Assembly (NCBI GenBank): GCA_041484845.1
Contig: JBGPIK010000401.1
Span: 1-6,235, forward strand
Direction of reading: 5' to 3'
Origin: JBGPIK01 sp041484845
Lineage (GTDB): Bacteria; Desulfobacterota; Binatia; UBA9968
DNA length: 6,235 bases
The notes under the pieces were generated by a model. The model was not told the DNA's origin and ran no database searches. It saw only the letters and a program-made list of their open reading frames with translations. Below, piece by piece: positions 1 to 6,234 of this stretch. A program made the translations under genes and the position numbers. How positions within the stretch are numbered: the first letter of the stretch is position 1; each line of letters begins with the position of its first letter.

Positions 1-108
1 TCTACGCGCTACGGTTGCGGGAACTATGTGTCTAAAGACGCCTTTCAGCTGCTGCACAAAAAATACCCGAAAAGCGAGTGGACAAAAAAGACGCCGTACT
101 GGTTTTAG
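1..108 (+). CDS. C-terminal fragment of an unrecognised protein (5' end outside window)
   Basis: Frame 1 is open from the first base to a TAG at 106-108 and encodes 35 residues beginning S-T-R-Y-G-C-G-N-Y and ending T-P-Y-W-F. The tail is aromatic and lysine-rich, looks like a folded protein's C-terminus rather than random coding, and has no internal start codon that would make a small gene. It ends 47 bp before the start of the secreted substrate-binding protein on the same strand, which fits an operon, so it may be the partner gene of that binding protein. I do not recognise the family from so short a piece. The alternative is that the open frame is chance: about 35 codons without a stop is not rare at this GC content. 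Confidence 0.5.
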   Translation, partial: STRYGCGNYVSKDAFQLLHKKYPKSEWTKKTPYWF

Positions 109-143
109 CATCACTCGGCAGTTCTCGTTCTATTTGACCAAAC

Positions 144-149
144 GGTGGA
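144..149 (+). promoter_or_regulatory. Shine-Dalgarno site for the secreted binding protein
   Basis: GGTGGA lies 6 nt before the ATG at 156. Two other in-frame ATGs (171 and 186) follow. The GGAG before 171 is only 1 nt from that ATG, too close to work, so this site favours 156 as the start. Confidence 0.5.
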
Positions 150-155
150 CATTTC

Positions 156-1172
156 ATGCCCCGATGGAGTATGAGACATCCACGTATGCGAAGATTCAGG
201 CGACGCTTATTTCCTTTCCTTGCGGGACTGGTTTTGATCAGTATCCCTCCTTTGAAGCTATGTGCCCAAACATCTCCGGCTCTAGAAAAAGCCATTATCG
301 CCGTCCCCTCGCCCGCGCTCAGCATGCTGCCGGTTTATTTCGCCCAGGACCGCGGTCTCTTTAAAAGCGAAGGCATCGACCCGGTCATCGTAACAATGAG
401 CGGTCGCTTGCAAGCCATCGCTCTGGGGGCCGGTGATATCGACTACGCTGCGTCGGTCGAGACCATTCTTCGCGCCGCGTTGCAAGGCATGCCTTTTAAA
501 ATAATCGTCTACATGAACGCGAAAATGTCAGTGGTTCTGGTCACCGCGCCTGAGATCAAATCGGTGGCCGAGCTGCGCGGCAAAACAGTCGGCGTCACCT
601 CGTTGGGCGGCGGCTTGGAATATGCGCTGCGCGAGATCTTGATTCAGAAAGGCGGATTGAACCCGTACCGGGACGTGCGTGCAGCTTCCATTGGCATGCC
701 CGAACAGATGGCGGGACTCCTATCGGGTTCTTTACAAGGAGCGATGTTGGTGCCGCCATTCGACGGCATCATGGCTAGAAAAGGCTATAGGAGGCTGGTC
801 TCCGCCGTCGATTTACTCGAGTATCCCCAAGGGGGAATCGCAACGACGGACAAAAAGATCAAAGAGAAACCGGGACAAGCAAAAAAAGTTGTCCGCGCAA
901 TGATCCAGGCATTGAGTCGGATCCGCGAAGAACGCGAGACAACCGTCAGCTATATTGCGACGCGCTGGAAAATCGATCGTGAATTAGCAGCGGAGAGCTA
1001 CGACGTCATGGTGCGCTCTTTCAGCCGCGACGGCAGCGCAAGCACAAAATCGATTCAAAATATCATCGATTCGACCAAGTCCCGTCTTCAAGTAGAGCGA
1101 CTTATATCCGTCGCCGATATTGTCGCCCTCCCGCTCTTGACCGAGGCCCAGAAAGAATTACGGCTCAGATAG
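156..1172 (+). CDS. Secreted NMT1/SsuA-like ABC transporter substrate-binding protein
   Basis: A 338-residue periplasmic binding protein of the NMT1/THI5-SsuA-TauA fold, which captures a small organic molecule for an ABC importer. Residues 1-17 are strongly basic (many Arg) and 18-35 hydrophobic, giving an export signal with probable cleavage near C36-A37-Q38; there is no good lipobox. The mature part opens with the family pattern: a strand ending V50-P51-S52, then L58-P-V-Y-F-A-Q-D-R-G-L-F at 58-69 (the usual 'protein that is active, moving to phase of ligand contact' helix), then GDIDYAAS at 93-100. L140-R-G-K-T-V-G-V at 140-147 begins lobe 2, and the LVPPFDG motif at 198-204 is typical of orphan family members. 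Length is normal (about 310-350). No permease or ATPase gene lies in the window, so the ligand is unknown; nitrate, taurine, sulfonate and pyrimidine binders share this fold. The end overlaps the convergent gene by 8 bp. Family call firm, ligand not. Confidence 0.88.
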   Translation: MPRWSMRHPRMRRFRRRLFPFLAGLVLISIPPLKLCAQTSPALEKAIIAVPSPALSMLPVYFAQDRGLFKSEGIDPVIVTMSGRLQAIALGAGDIDYAASVETILRAALQGMPFKIIVYMNAKMSVVLVTAPEIKSVAELRGKTVGVTSLGGGLEYALREILIQKGGLNPYRDVRAASIGMPEQMAGLLSGSLQGAMLVPPFDGIMARKGYRRLVSAVDLLEYPQGGIATTDKKIKEKPGQAKKVVRAMIQALSRIREERETTVSYIATRWKIDRELAAESYDVMVRSFSRDGSASTKSIQNIIDSTKSRLQVERLISVADIVALPLLTEAQKELRLR

Positions 1173-2076
1173 GCCGCGGCAGGCCAAATGGCTTCGGAGG
1201 GGCAAGACCGGTGACCTCCGACCAGATCGTTGCGTCGTAAAATCGTTCGATGGGGTCGTACGGCGGATCGTAAAGCCCCATTTCGATTCTTAATTGTACC
1301 ACCCGGTTTACGTCGGCCGGATCGATCGCCGCCTTAGGAATCATCTGGTCAAGCTTGATGTCAGCCTGCTGGCGGGAAATTTTTTGATACTCCGCTAGGA
1401 GCTGAAGCGCCTCTTGGCGGTTCTCCGGCTGTTGAGCCCAATCGCCGGCATCCACGAAAGCTCGGACAAAGCCGATCATTTTGTCACGATTCTGAGCCAC
1501 CCACATCCTACGCGCCCAACAAGCCGTCGTTACATAATCGGAAATGTAGTCAGAAGCTTTGGCCAGCAAGTTAAAACCCTCGCTCAGAGCCTGAGCATCG
1601 TACGGCGGCGCCACCATGCAAGCCGAAACCTTGCCTTTTCGCAGCGCATCCAAACGGAACGGAGAGGTGCCGATAATTTCCACTTCGTAGTCCGACTCAT
1701 ACACGCCGTTGTCGCGCAGAATTTTCCGCCGGTGCAGATCATAATTCGAATCGCCGGGATCTCCCGCCAATTTTTTGCCTTTCAAGTCGGCGGGGGACTT
1801 GATCCCCTTGGCGCCCACCAGTTTCACCTGCAGCCCTTTCTCCGCCATTAAGTAGAGAACAAAGTCGTGACCATCCCGAGTAGCCCGCGCGATCATGGTA
1901 TCCGGACTCGTGATGCTGAGATCCCATCGTCCCTCCGCCATGCCGCGGTTGTGCTCGGGAGCGAAAGTCGCGATCTCAAAGCTCACCGCAAGCGCTTCAC
2001 GGGCGAAGAATCCCTTTTTTTCCGCTACGACAAAAGCCGGCAGCGGATAGTAGCCAATGACGCGCAGCTCATTCAT
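1165..2076 (-). CDS. NMT1/SsuA-like substrate-binding protein lacking a signal peptide
   Basis: A 303-residue protein with the same fold as its convergent neighbour. The chain starts directly in the first strand (M-N-E-L-R-V-I-G-Y-Y), then A18-E-K-K-G-F-F at 18-24, W51-D-L-S-I-T-S-P at 51-58, D97-L-K-G-K-K-L-A-G at 97-105 and M154-V-A-P-P-Y-D at 154-160, matching the LVPPFDG motif of the other gene. There is no hydrophobic N-terminus. Upstream in frame there are 20 codons without ATG, GTG or TTG back to a TGA at 2137-2139, so no longer start exists here. An SD site fits the ATG at 2076. The protein should therefore stay in the cytoplasm unless a promoter-proximal secretion segment was lost. 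Possible roles are a cytoplasmic ligand-binding or sensory protein, an enzyme related to THI5-type pyrimidine synthases, or a decayed binding protein. Low similarity to the neighbour argues against recent duplication. Fold sure, role unknown. Confidence 0.85.
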   Translation of the reverse strand: MNELRVIGYYPLPAFVVAEKKGFFAREALAVSFEIATFAPEHNRGMAEGRWDLSITSPDTMIARATRDGHDFVLYLMAEKGLQVKLVGAKGIKSPADLKGKKLAGDPGDSNYDLHRRKILRDNGVYESDYEVEIIGTSPFRLDALRKGKVSACMVAPPYDAQALSEGFNLLAKASDYISDYVTTACWARRMWVAQNRDKMIGFVRAFVDAGDWAQQPENRQEALQLLAEYQKISRQQADIKLDQMIPKAAIDPADVNRVVQLRIEMGLYDPPYDPIERFYDATIWSEVTGLAPPKPFGLPRPI

Positions 2077-2084
2077 CTTTTGTT

Positions 2085-2090
2085 CCCTCC
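2085..2090 (-). promoter_or_regulatory. Shine-Dalgarno site for the signal-less binding protein
   Basis: Read on the minus strand, GGAGGG stands 8 nt before the ATG at 2076-2074. It is a near-consensus site at good spacing, and is the main reason to accept this short, signal-less start as real. Confidence 0.7.
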
Positions 2091-2102
2091 GACCCCTGGT
2101 GT

Positions 2103-2205
2103 CTTTAGGACTGAGGTATGAGTGCTGAGGACTGAGTCAATCTCCCAACCTTGTCCACTCAGTCCTCAGTCCTTGTTACTCAGTCCTCCTCACTCAGCAC
2201 TCATT
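2103..2205. repeat. Two inverted arrays of a 7-bp repeat (consensus ACTCAGT / CCTCAGT)
   Basis: The gap between the FAD/Fe-S gene and the binding-protein gene is built of heptamers. On the plus strand, seven in-phase heptamers run from 2157 to 2205: clear copies at 2157, 2164, 2178, 2192 and 2199, degenerate ones at 2171 and 2185. On the minus strand, four clear copies run from 2137 down to 2110, with a fifth degenerate one to 2103. The arrays face each other across a 19-bp centre (2138-2156). This gives a perfect 13-bp inverted repeat (2125-2137 with 2157-2169) and a perfect 12-bp one (2118-2129 with 2193-2204). They share bases 2125-2129, so the two stems exclude each other. The last heptamer runs into the TAA of the FAD/Fe-S gene. 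The arrays resemble the short tandemly repeated (STRR-type) sequences known from cyanobacteria and other genomes. A terminator role is possible but no T-run follows. Confidence 0.85.
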
Positions 2206-5092
2206 ACTTTTCTAAGCTTTCCCACAGCACCTCGGCCGGATGCTTTGCTTGCCGACCGCTGAGGTGCTCGATCTGCTGGCGGCAGGAAATACCCGATGCG
2301 ACAATCTCCACGTCGGCCGCAGCCGCTTTCGCCGCCGGGCCGAGCCGGCGATTGCCGATCTTGACTGAAAGATCGTAATGTTCTTTTTCGAAACCGAAAG
2401 AGCCTGCCATACCGCAGCAGCCTGAATCAACTTCGCTCACTTGAAACCCCGCGGTCTTGAGCATCGAGACAGTGGGCGCGCTGCCGACAAGCGCTTTTTG
2501 GTGACAGTGGCCATGGAGTAGCGCCTTGCGCTCACCTTGCACGAATTTGAGCGACAGTCGCCCGCCATCGATTTCCCTGCGTAAAAATTCCTCTAAAAGG
2601 AAACTGTTCTCCGCCACCCGCTTGGCGGCGGCGCTTCGGAGGAACTCCGGATACTCATCACGAAGCGTCAGCAGACACGAGGGCTCCAAGCCGATGATGG
2701 GAATATTCTTTTCAACGTAAGGTGAAAGTTGATCGACGTTCCAGGTTGCGTTGTCCTTCGCCTCGCGCAGCATGCCTTTCGAAATCATAGGCCGCCCGCA
2801 ACAGCGTTTATTGCTCAATAAAACCCGGTAACCGGCGCGTTCCAACAAGCGTGTCGCCGCGATCGCCACGTTGGGGGTGTTAAAGTTATTGAAGGTGTCG
2901 TGAAACAGCACAACATCGCCTTTGCCGCCGTCGCCTTCAGTCTTATGAGCATAGAACCACTCCTCAAATGGCTCCGGCGCAAAGAGCGGCAATGGTCGCC
3001 GCCTGTCGACGCCGGCGAATTTTTCCATCAGCCAGCGGTTGAGCCGTGATTGCGCGATCCAATTGGAGAGCGGCGCAAATTGCGATCCGACGCGATTCAA
3101 TTGCTCAATGGCGCCGAAAATGCGGTTACGCAGCGGTAAGCCATTGGCCCGATGATAATGATCGAGAAACTCATACTTGAGTTTTGCCATGTCGACGTTG
3201 GACGGACACTCGGCCTTGCAGGCTTTGCACTCCAGGCAAAGATCCATGACTTCGTGCAGCCGCTTGCCGGTGAAATCCTCTTTCGGCACTTTCCCCGACA
3301 GCACGGCGCGCAAGGCGTTTGCGCGGCCGCGCGTCGAATGTTCCTCGTCGAGCGTGCCCATGTAGGACGGACACATCGTGCCGTCGAGCTTCTTGCGGCA
3401 TTCACCCATGCCGCTGCACATCTCGACCGCCCGCGCAAAGCCACCCTGAGCGCTGAAATCCAGAGTCGTTTCAGGTTGCCAGGTCTGGTACTGTGGACTG
3501 ACTTTGAGCGACTCGGTCATCGCCGGCGAGTCTACGATCTTTCCCGGATTCATCCGATTGTTCGGATCGAAAACTCCCTTGACCCCGCGAAATGCGTCAT
3601 ACAACACTGGGCCGAATAGCTTCTTGTTAAAGTGACTGCGCGCGAGGCCGTCGCCGTGCTCGCCGGACATTGCGCCGTTGAACTCCAGAACGAGATCGGA
3701 AACAGCGTTGGCGATCGAAACCATCTTTTGTTTTTCGCTCTCCTCTTTGAGGTTGATCAAGGGGCGAATGTGCATACAGCCAACGGAGCAATGACCGTAG
3801 TAACCGGCGACGGCGTCATGACTGCTGATGATTTCTCTAAACCGTTTGATAAATTCGGGAAGCTTCGCCGGTTCGACTGCGGCATCTTCGACGAAGGCAA
3901 TCGGTTTCTTGTCGCCCTTGGTGCCCAGCAATAAACCCAGCCCGGCTTTGCGCACGCCCCAGATCGCTTTGACTTCTTCCGGTTTGAACGCCAGAGTCGC
4001 CGCGTAACCGATCTTTTCCTGTTTTCGAACCTCTTCGAGTTTGTAAACCTGCTCTTTGACCTCATCTTCAGTCTCACCGGCATACTCCACCATGAGCAGG
4101 GAAGCCGGCGATCCTTGGACAAATCCAAGTTTTCGCGATTGCTGGATATTGCCGCGGGCGAGGTTGAGAATCATTTTGTCAGTGGACTCCATCGCGTAAG
4201 GCGCCGTTCGCAAAACCACCTGCGCGCACTCCAGCGCCGCTTCATCGCTATCGAAGTGAATGACATCCATGGCCGTCCATTTGGGTTTGGGAACCAAACG
4301 CATCTTGGCTTCTACGACGGTTCCCAACGTGCCCTCGGAACCCACGAGGATACGCGATAAGTTGAACGGCTGCGGCTTGATAAACTCATCGAGATTATAG
4401 CCGGATACGCGGCGCATGATTTTTGGATAGCGCGCGAGGATTTCGCTTTTGTGCTGCTCCGCCAGTCGCCGGATCTCGCGGTAGATCCGCCCCTCGAGAG
4501 TATCCGCCCGGCTCTTGTTCTCGAGCTCAGCCGGCGACAGGTCCTTCAACATCACTTCGCTGCCGTCCGCGAGCAGCACCGTCAGCTCCAAGACGTGATC
4601 GAGGGTCTTGCCGTAAGTTAAGGAGTGAGCGCCGGCCGAGTTGTTGCCGATCATACCGCCGACGGTGGCGCGGTTGGACGTTGAGGTGTCGGGCCCAAAC
4701 TGAAGGCCCATCGAGCGCACGTGAGCATTGAGCTCGTCCTGAACCAAACCCGGCTGCACACGGCACCACAGTTCATTTGGGTTGACCTCGAGCACATTTT
4801 GCATGTACTTGGAAAAATCCAACACCAACGAATGGCCGACGGTTTGTCCGGCAAGCGAAGTACCACCGCCGCGCGGAAGAATCGAGAAATTCAGTTTATT
4901 GGCGACCTCGATCGCCGCCTGCACGTCACCTTTGTCGCGCGGGACGACAACGCCGATGGGCTCAATCTGATAAATCGACGCGTCGGTCGAATAGAGCAGG
5001 CGAGAATAAGCATCGAAGTGCAGCTCACCGCCGATGCGCTTTTTAAGTTCCGCTTCAATTTCGTGGTAATCCCTTCCGCCATTGGCACTCAT
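2204..5092 (-). CDS. FAD-linked 2-hydroxyacid dehydrogenase fused to Fe-S/CCG reductase (YdiJ / Dld-II type)
   Basis: A 962-residue fusion, close to the usual 930-1020 of the E. coli YdiJ and Shewanella Dld-II group, which oxidises D-2-hydroxyacids such as D-lactate or D-2-hydroxyglutarate and passes electrons through FAD and Fe-S centres towards the quinone pool. Domains: PCMH-type FAD-binding about 40-265 (RGGGTSLAGQ 74-83, GNNSAGAHSLTYGKTLDH 149-166, SEGTLG 252-257); FAD-oxidase C-terminal domain about 270-520 (G433-H434, H441, and SGEHGDG at 476-482, the family's metal and substrate region); an Fe-S segment with C559, C565, C574-P and a classical C619-x2-C622-x2-C625-x3-C629-P; then two CCG half-domains (C764-C765-G, E803-P-S-C806; H860-G-H-C-H, C892-C893-G). 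No membrane helix is visible, so it is probably peripheral on the inner face. The ATG at 5092 has an SD site and the product is complete. The exact substrate cannot be read from sequence; glycolate oxidase GlcD/GlcF is the alternative relative, but there the parts are separate genes. Confidence 0.92.
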   Translation of the reverse strand: MSANGGRDYHEIEAELKKRIGGELHFDAYSRLLYSTDASIYQIEPIGVVVPRDKGDVQAAIEVANKLNFSILPRGGGTSLAGQTVGHSLVLDFSKYMQNVLEVNPNELWCRVQPGLVQDELNAHVRSMGLQFGPDTSTSNRATVGGMIGNNSAGAHSLTYGKTLDHVLELTVLLADGSEVMLKDLSPAELENKSRADTLEGRIYREIRRLAEQHKSEILARYPKIMRRVSGYNLDEFIKPQPFNLSRILVGSEGTLGTVVEAKMRLVPKPKWTAMDVIHFDSDEAALECAQVVLRTAPYAMESTDKMILNLARGNIQQSRKLGFVQGSPASLLMVEYAGETEDEVKEQVYKLEEVRKQEKIGYAATLAFKPEEVKAIWGVRKAGLGLLLGTKGDKKPIAFVEDAAVEPAKLPEFIKRFREIISSHDAVAGYYGHCSVGCMHIRPLINLKEESEKQKMVSIANAVSDLVLEFNGAMSGEHGDGLARSHFNKKLFGPVLYDAFRGVKGVFDPNNRMNPGKIVDSPAMTESLKVSPQYQTWQPETTLDFSAQGGFARAVEMCSGMGECRKKLDGTMCPSYMGTLDEEHSTRGRANALRAVLSGKVPKEDFTGKRLHEVMDLCLECKACKAECPSNVDMAKLKYEFLDHYHRANGLPLRNRIFGAIEQLNRVGSQFAPLSNWIAQSRLNRWLMEKFAGVDRRRPLPLFAPEPFEEWFYAHKTEGDGGKGDVVLFHDTFNNFNTPNVAIAATRLLERAGYRVLLSNKRCCGRPMISKGMLREAKDNATWNVDQLSPYVEKNIPIIGLEPSCLLTLRDEYPEFLRSAAAKRVAENSFLLEEFLRREIDGGRLSLKFVQGERKALLHGHCHQKALVGSAPTVSMLKTAGFQVSEVDSGCCGMAGSFGFEKEHYDLSVKIGNRRLGPAAKAAAADVEIVASGISCRQQIEHLSGRQAKHPAEVLWESLEK

Positions 5093-5095
5093 GTG

Positions 5096-5103
5096 TCACC
5101 TCT
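5096..5103 (-). promoter_or_regulatory. Shine-Dalgarno site of the FAD/Fe-S dehydrogenase
   Basis: On the minus strand AGAGGTGA precedes the ATG at 5092. It matches the extended anti-SD complement well, with the AGAGG core 6 nt from the ATG, and supports this start. Confidence 0.65.
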
Positions 5104-5161
5104 GTCGACTAAAATCGACGGCGCGTATCCGGGAATGTTCGCAATTGCTGCCGTTCTCTCC

Positions 5162-5234
5162 GTTCAACGCGTTTCGCGCTGTTCAATCACTTCGTGTCGT
5201 TCAACCGCTCCGCTCCGTTCAAGGCGTTGCCCCT
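5162..5234. repeat. Four GTTCAA-headed 18-19 bp units, three enclosing small palindromes
   Basis: GTTCAA recurs at 5162, 5181, 5199 and 5217 (spacing 19, 18, 18). The stretch after each copy varies, but in three of four it is a small hairpin with a 3-nt loop: CGCG-TTT-CGCG at 5168-5178, CAC-TTC-GTG at 5188-5196, and GGC-GTT-GCC at 5223-5231. The stems differ in sequence yet stay complementary. The third unit (5199-5216, CCGCTCCGCTCC) has no hairpin. A decayed extra copy may precede at 5152-5160. On the minus strand this lies in the leader of the FAD/Fe-S gene, 60-130 bp before its start, and reads as TTGAAC repeats. Function unknown; a repeat family, a protein-binding cluster or a remnant of a mobile sequence are all possible. 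Confidence 0.7.
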
Positions 5235-5267
5235 TCCCCTCTTCCGGCTGACGTCTGTTTCACTTCC

Positions 5268-5295
5268 TGCTACTTGCCCTTTGCTCTTTGCTCTT
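5268..5295. repeat. Four in-phase heptamers, consensus TGCTCTT
   Basis: TGC recurs exactly every 7 bases at 5268, 5275, 5282 and 5289. The last two heptamers are identical (TGCTCTT), the second is TGCCCTT, and the first TGCTACT is more diverged. The array stops 10 bp short of the EamA stop codon (5306-5308), i.e. directly downstream of that gene. It is a second heptameric family, unrelated in sequence to the ACTCAGT arrays but with the same period and the same position after a stop codon. Confidence 0.65.
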
Positions 5296-5305
5296 AGCAA
5301 GGTCT

Positions 5306-6184
5306 TTACGCCCAGCGCACCAAGATGACGCCGAGAACCACCAAGACCGCTGACATGCCATCTCTAAGAGAAACGACCTCAATCCCCTTAAGCAGCCACC
5401 GCGCCAAGAAAAAACTGACAATCGGTTGCGAGTTCCAGATCGGCGCCACGACCGATGCCGGCGCATGAACCAGTGCCTTCAGCGTCAGAATCGAGCCTAT
5501 GCCCTGCAACACCCTTGCAACCACGAAGCAAAACGAGCTATCGATGGGCACTTTCTGCCATTTCAGATTGATCTTAAGCAAACTCCCCAAGGTCAAAAGC
5601 AGAATGAGCCCGGTGGCATGCATAACCAACGCTCCCAATACCGGCGCTCCGCCAGTGTCGGTGCCAACCTTTTTCATTACCGGTACGATTCCGTAGCAGA
5701 TTGTGGCCAATATTGAAGTCAGCGTGAGCGTCCGAGGGACAGCGCTTTCGTGTCTCTGCGGTTCTACCTTGGTAATAAAAAAGACGCCGGAGACAATCAG
5801 GACGACACCGGCCAGGATCACCGGCGTAAGACGTTCGCCGAGAAACAGCGCGGCCAACAAAACTGTAATTAGCGGTGAAGAGTTGTTCAATGACTGCGCC
5901 CGCGATGCGCCGATCTCCGCAACGCTCTTGACGAACAGGGTTCTGCCGAGATAAGCGCCCACGACACCGGTGGCCGCAAAGACAAGAACGGCGATTCGGG
6001 AGATTTCGCCGCTGAAAAGATTTCCTTCGAACAGCGTGAAAAAAATCAGGGTAAGTAAAATCGCTGCTTGCTGGTAAAGTGTCGCCGCGCTCACATTCGA
6101 GTTCACCAGCCCCCGTTTCACCAATACGGGACTGGTGCCCCAAAACAGCCCGGCGATAAGCGCGTAAATAATTCCTGTTTGCAT
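5306..6184 (-). CDS. EamA/DMT-family membrane transporter
   Basis: A 292-residue, highly hydrophobic protein with the two-fold EamA repeat of the drug/metabolite transporter superfamily and about ten helices, the usual length and count. The first repeat spans about 3-138, opening with I6-Y-A-L-I-A-G-L-F-W-G-T-S-P and ending with N101-S-S-P-L-I-T-V-L-L-A-A-L-F-L-G-E at 101-117, the family's signature fourth-helix loop. The second spans about 152-291, with W250-N-S-Q-P-I-V-S-F-F at 250-259 at the matching place. Inner-membrane export or exchange of a metabolite is likely; the substrate cannot be told. There is no good SD site before the ATG at 6184; a gene ending 2 bp upstream may allow translational coupling. 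The frame stays open to the window edge, so an earlier start outside cannot be excluded, but the ATG fits the first helix exactly. Confidence 0.87.
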   Translation of the reverse strand: MQTGIIYALIAGLFWGTSPVLVKRGLVNSNVSAATLYQQAAILLTLIFFTLFEGNLFSGEISRIAVLVFAATGVVGAYLGRTLFVKSVAEIGASRAQSLNNSSPLITVLLAALFLGERLTPVILAGVVLIVSGVFFITKVEPQRHESAVPRTLTLTSILATICYGIVPVMKKVGTDTGGAPVLGALVMHATGLILLLTLGSLLKINLKWQKVPIDSSFCFVVARVLQGIGSILTLKALVHAPASVVAPIWNSQPIVSFFLARWLLKGIEVVSLRDGMSAVLVVLGVILVRWA

Positions 6185-6186
6185 GC

Positions 6187-6234
6187 TTAGTGAGTGCTGT
6201 CGAAGGTCAGAGCGCCGCCCTCGCCTGCGCGAAG
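6187..6234 (-). CDS. Probable C-terminal end of an upstream gene (partial)
   Basis: Reading the minus strand from 6234, 15 codons stay open and end at TAA (6189-6187), encoding L-R-A-G-E-G-G-A-L-T-F-D-S-T-H. Eleven of the fifteen third positions are G or C, as in real genes here. The stop lies 2 bp before the EamA ATG, which fits an operon and could explain the missing SD site. The piece is too short to name a family, and chance is possible. Confidence 0.4.
   Translation of the reverse strand, partial: LRAGEGGALTFDSTH

Noticed and set aside
134..162. TTGACC as a possible -35 box before the secreted binding protein
   Set aside because: The matching -10 would fall inside the coding start and has no A/T-rich hexamer.
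26..364. 112-codon plus-strand open frame, and an opposite one at 32-325
   Set aside because: Both run across the end of one gene, the gap and the signal-peptide region of the binding protein in other frames; no recognisable protein features.
2118..2204. Intrinsic terminator of the dehydrogenase gene
   Set aside because: Stems are long enough, but loops are 19-63 nt and no T-run follows on the minus strand, so a terminator is not supported.
2103..2205. CRISPR array
   Set aside because: Seven-base units in direct contact, without unique spacers, and no cas gene nearby.
3152..3619. 155-codon plus-strand open frame
   Set aside because: It lies wholly antisense to the Fe-S segment of the dehydrogenase, and its composition reflects the complement of that gene.
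5104..5119. Small hairpin GTCGA / TCGAC just before the dehydrogenase SD site
   Set aside because: Only 5 bp of stem with a 6-nt loop; too weak to call a regulator or terminator.
4721..5251. 176-codon open frame on the plus strand across the dehydrogenase start and the gap
   Set aside because: Most of it lies antisense to the well-supported PCMH domain and the rest crosses the GTTCAA repeats; it shows no domain and no SD site.
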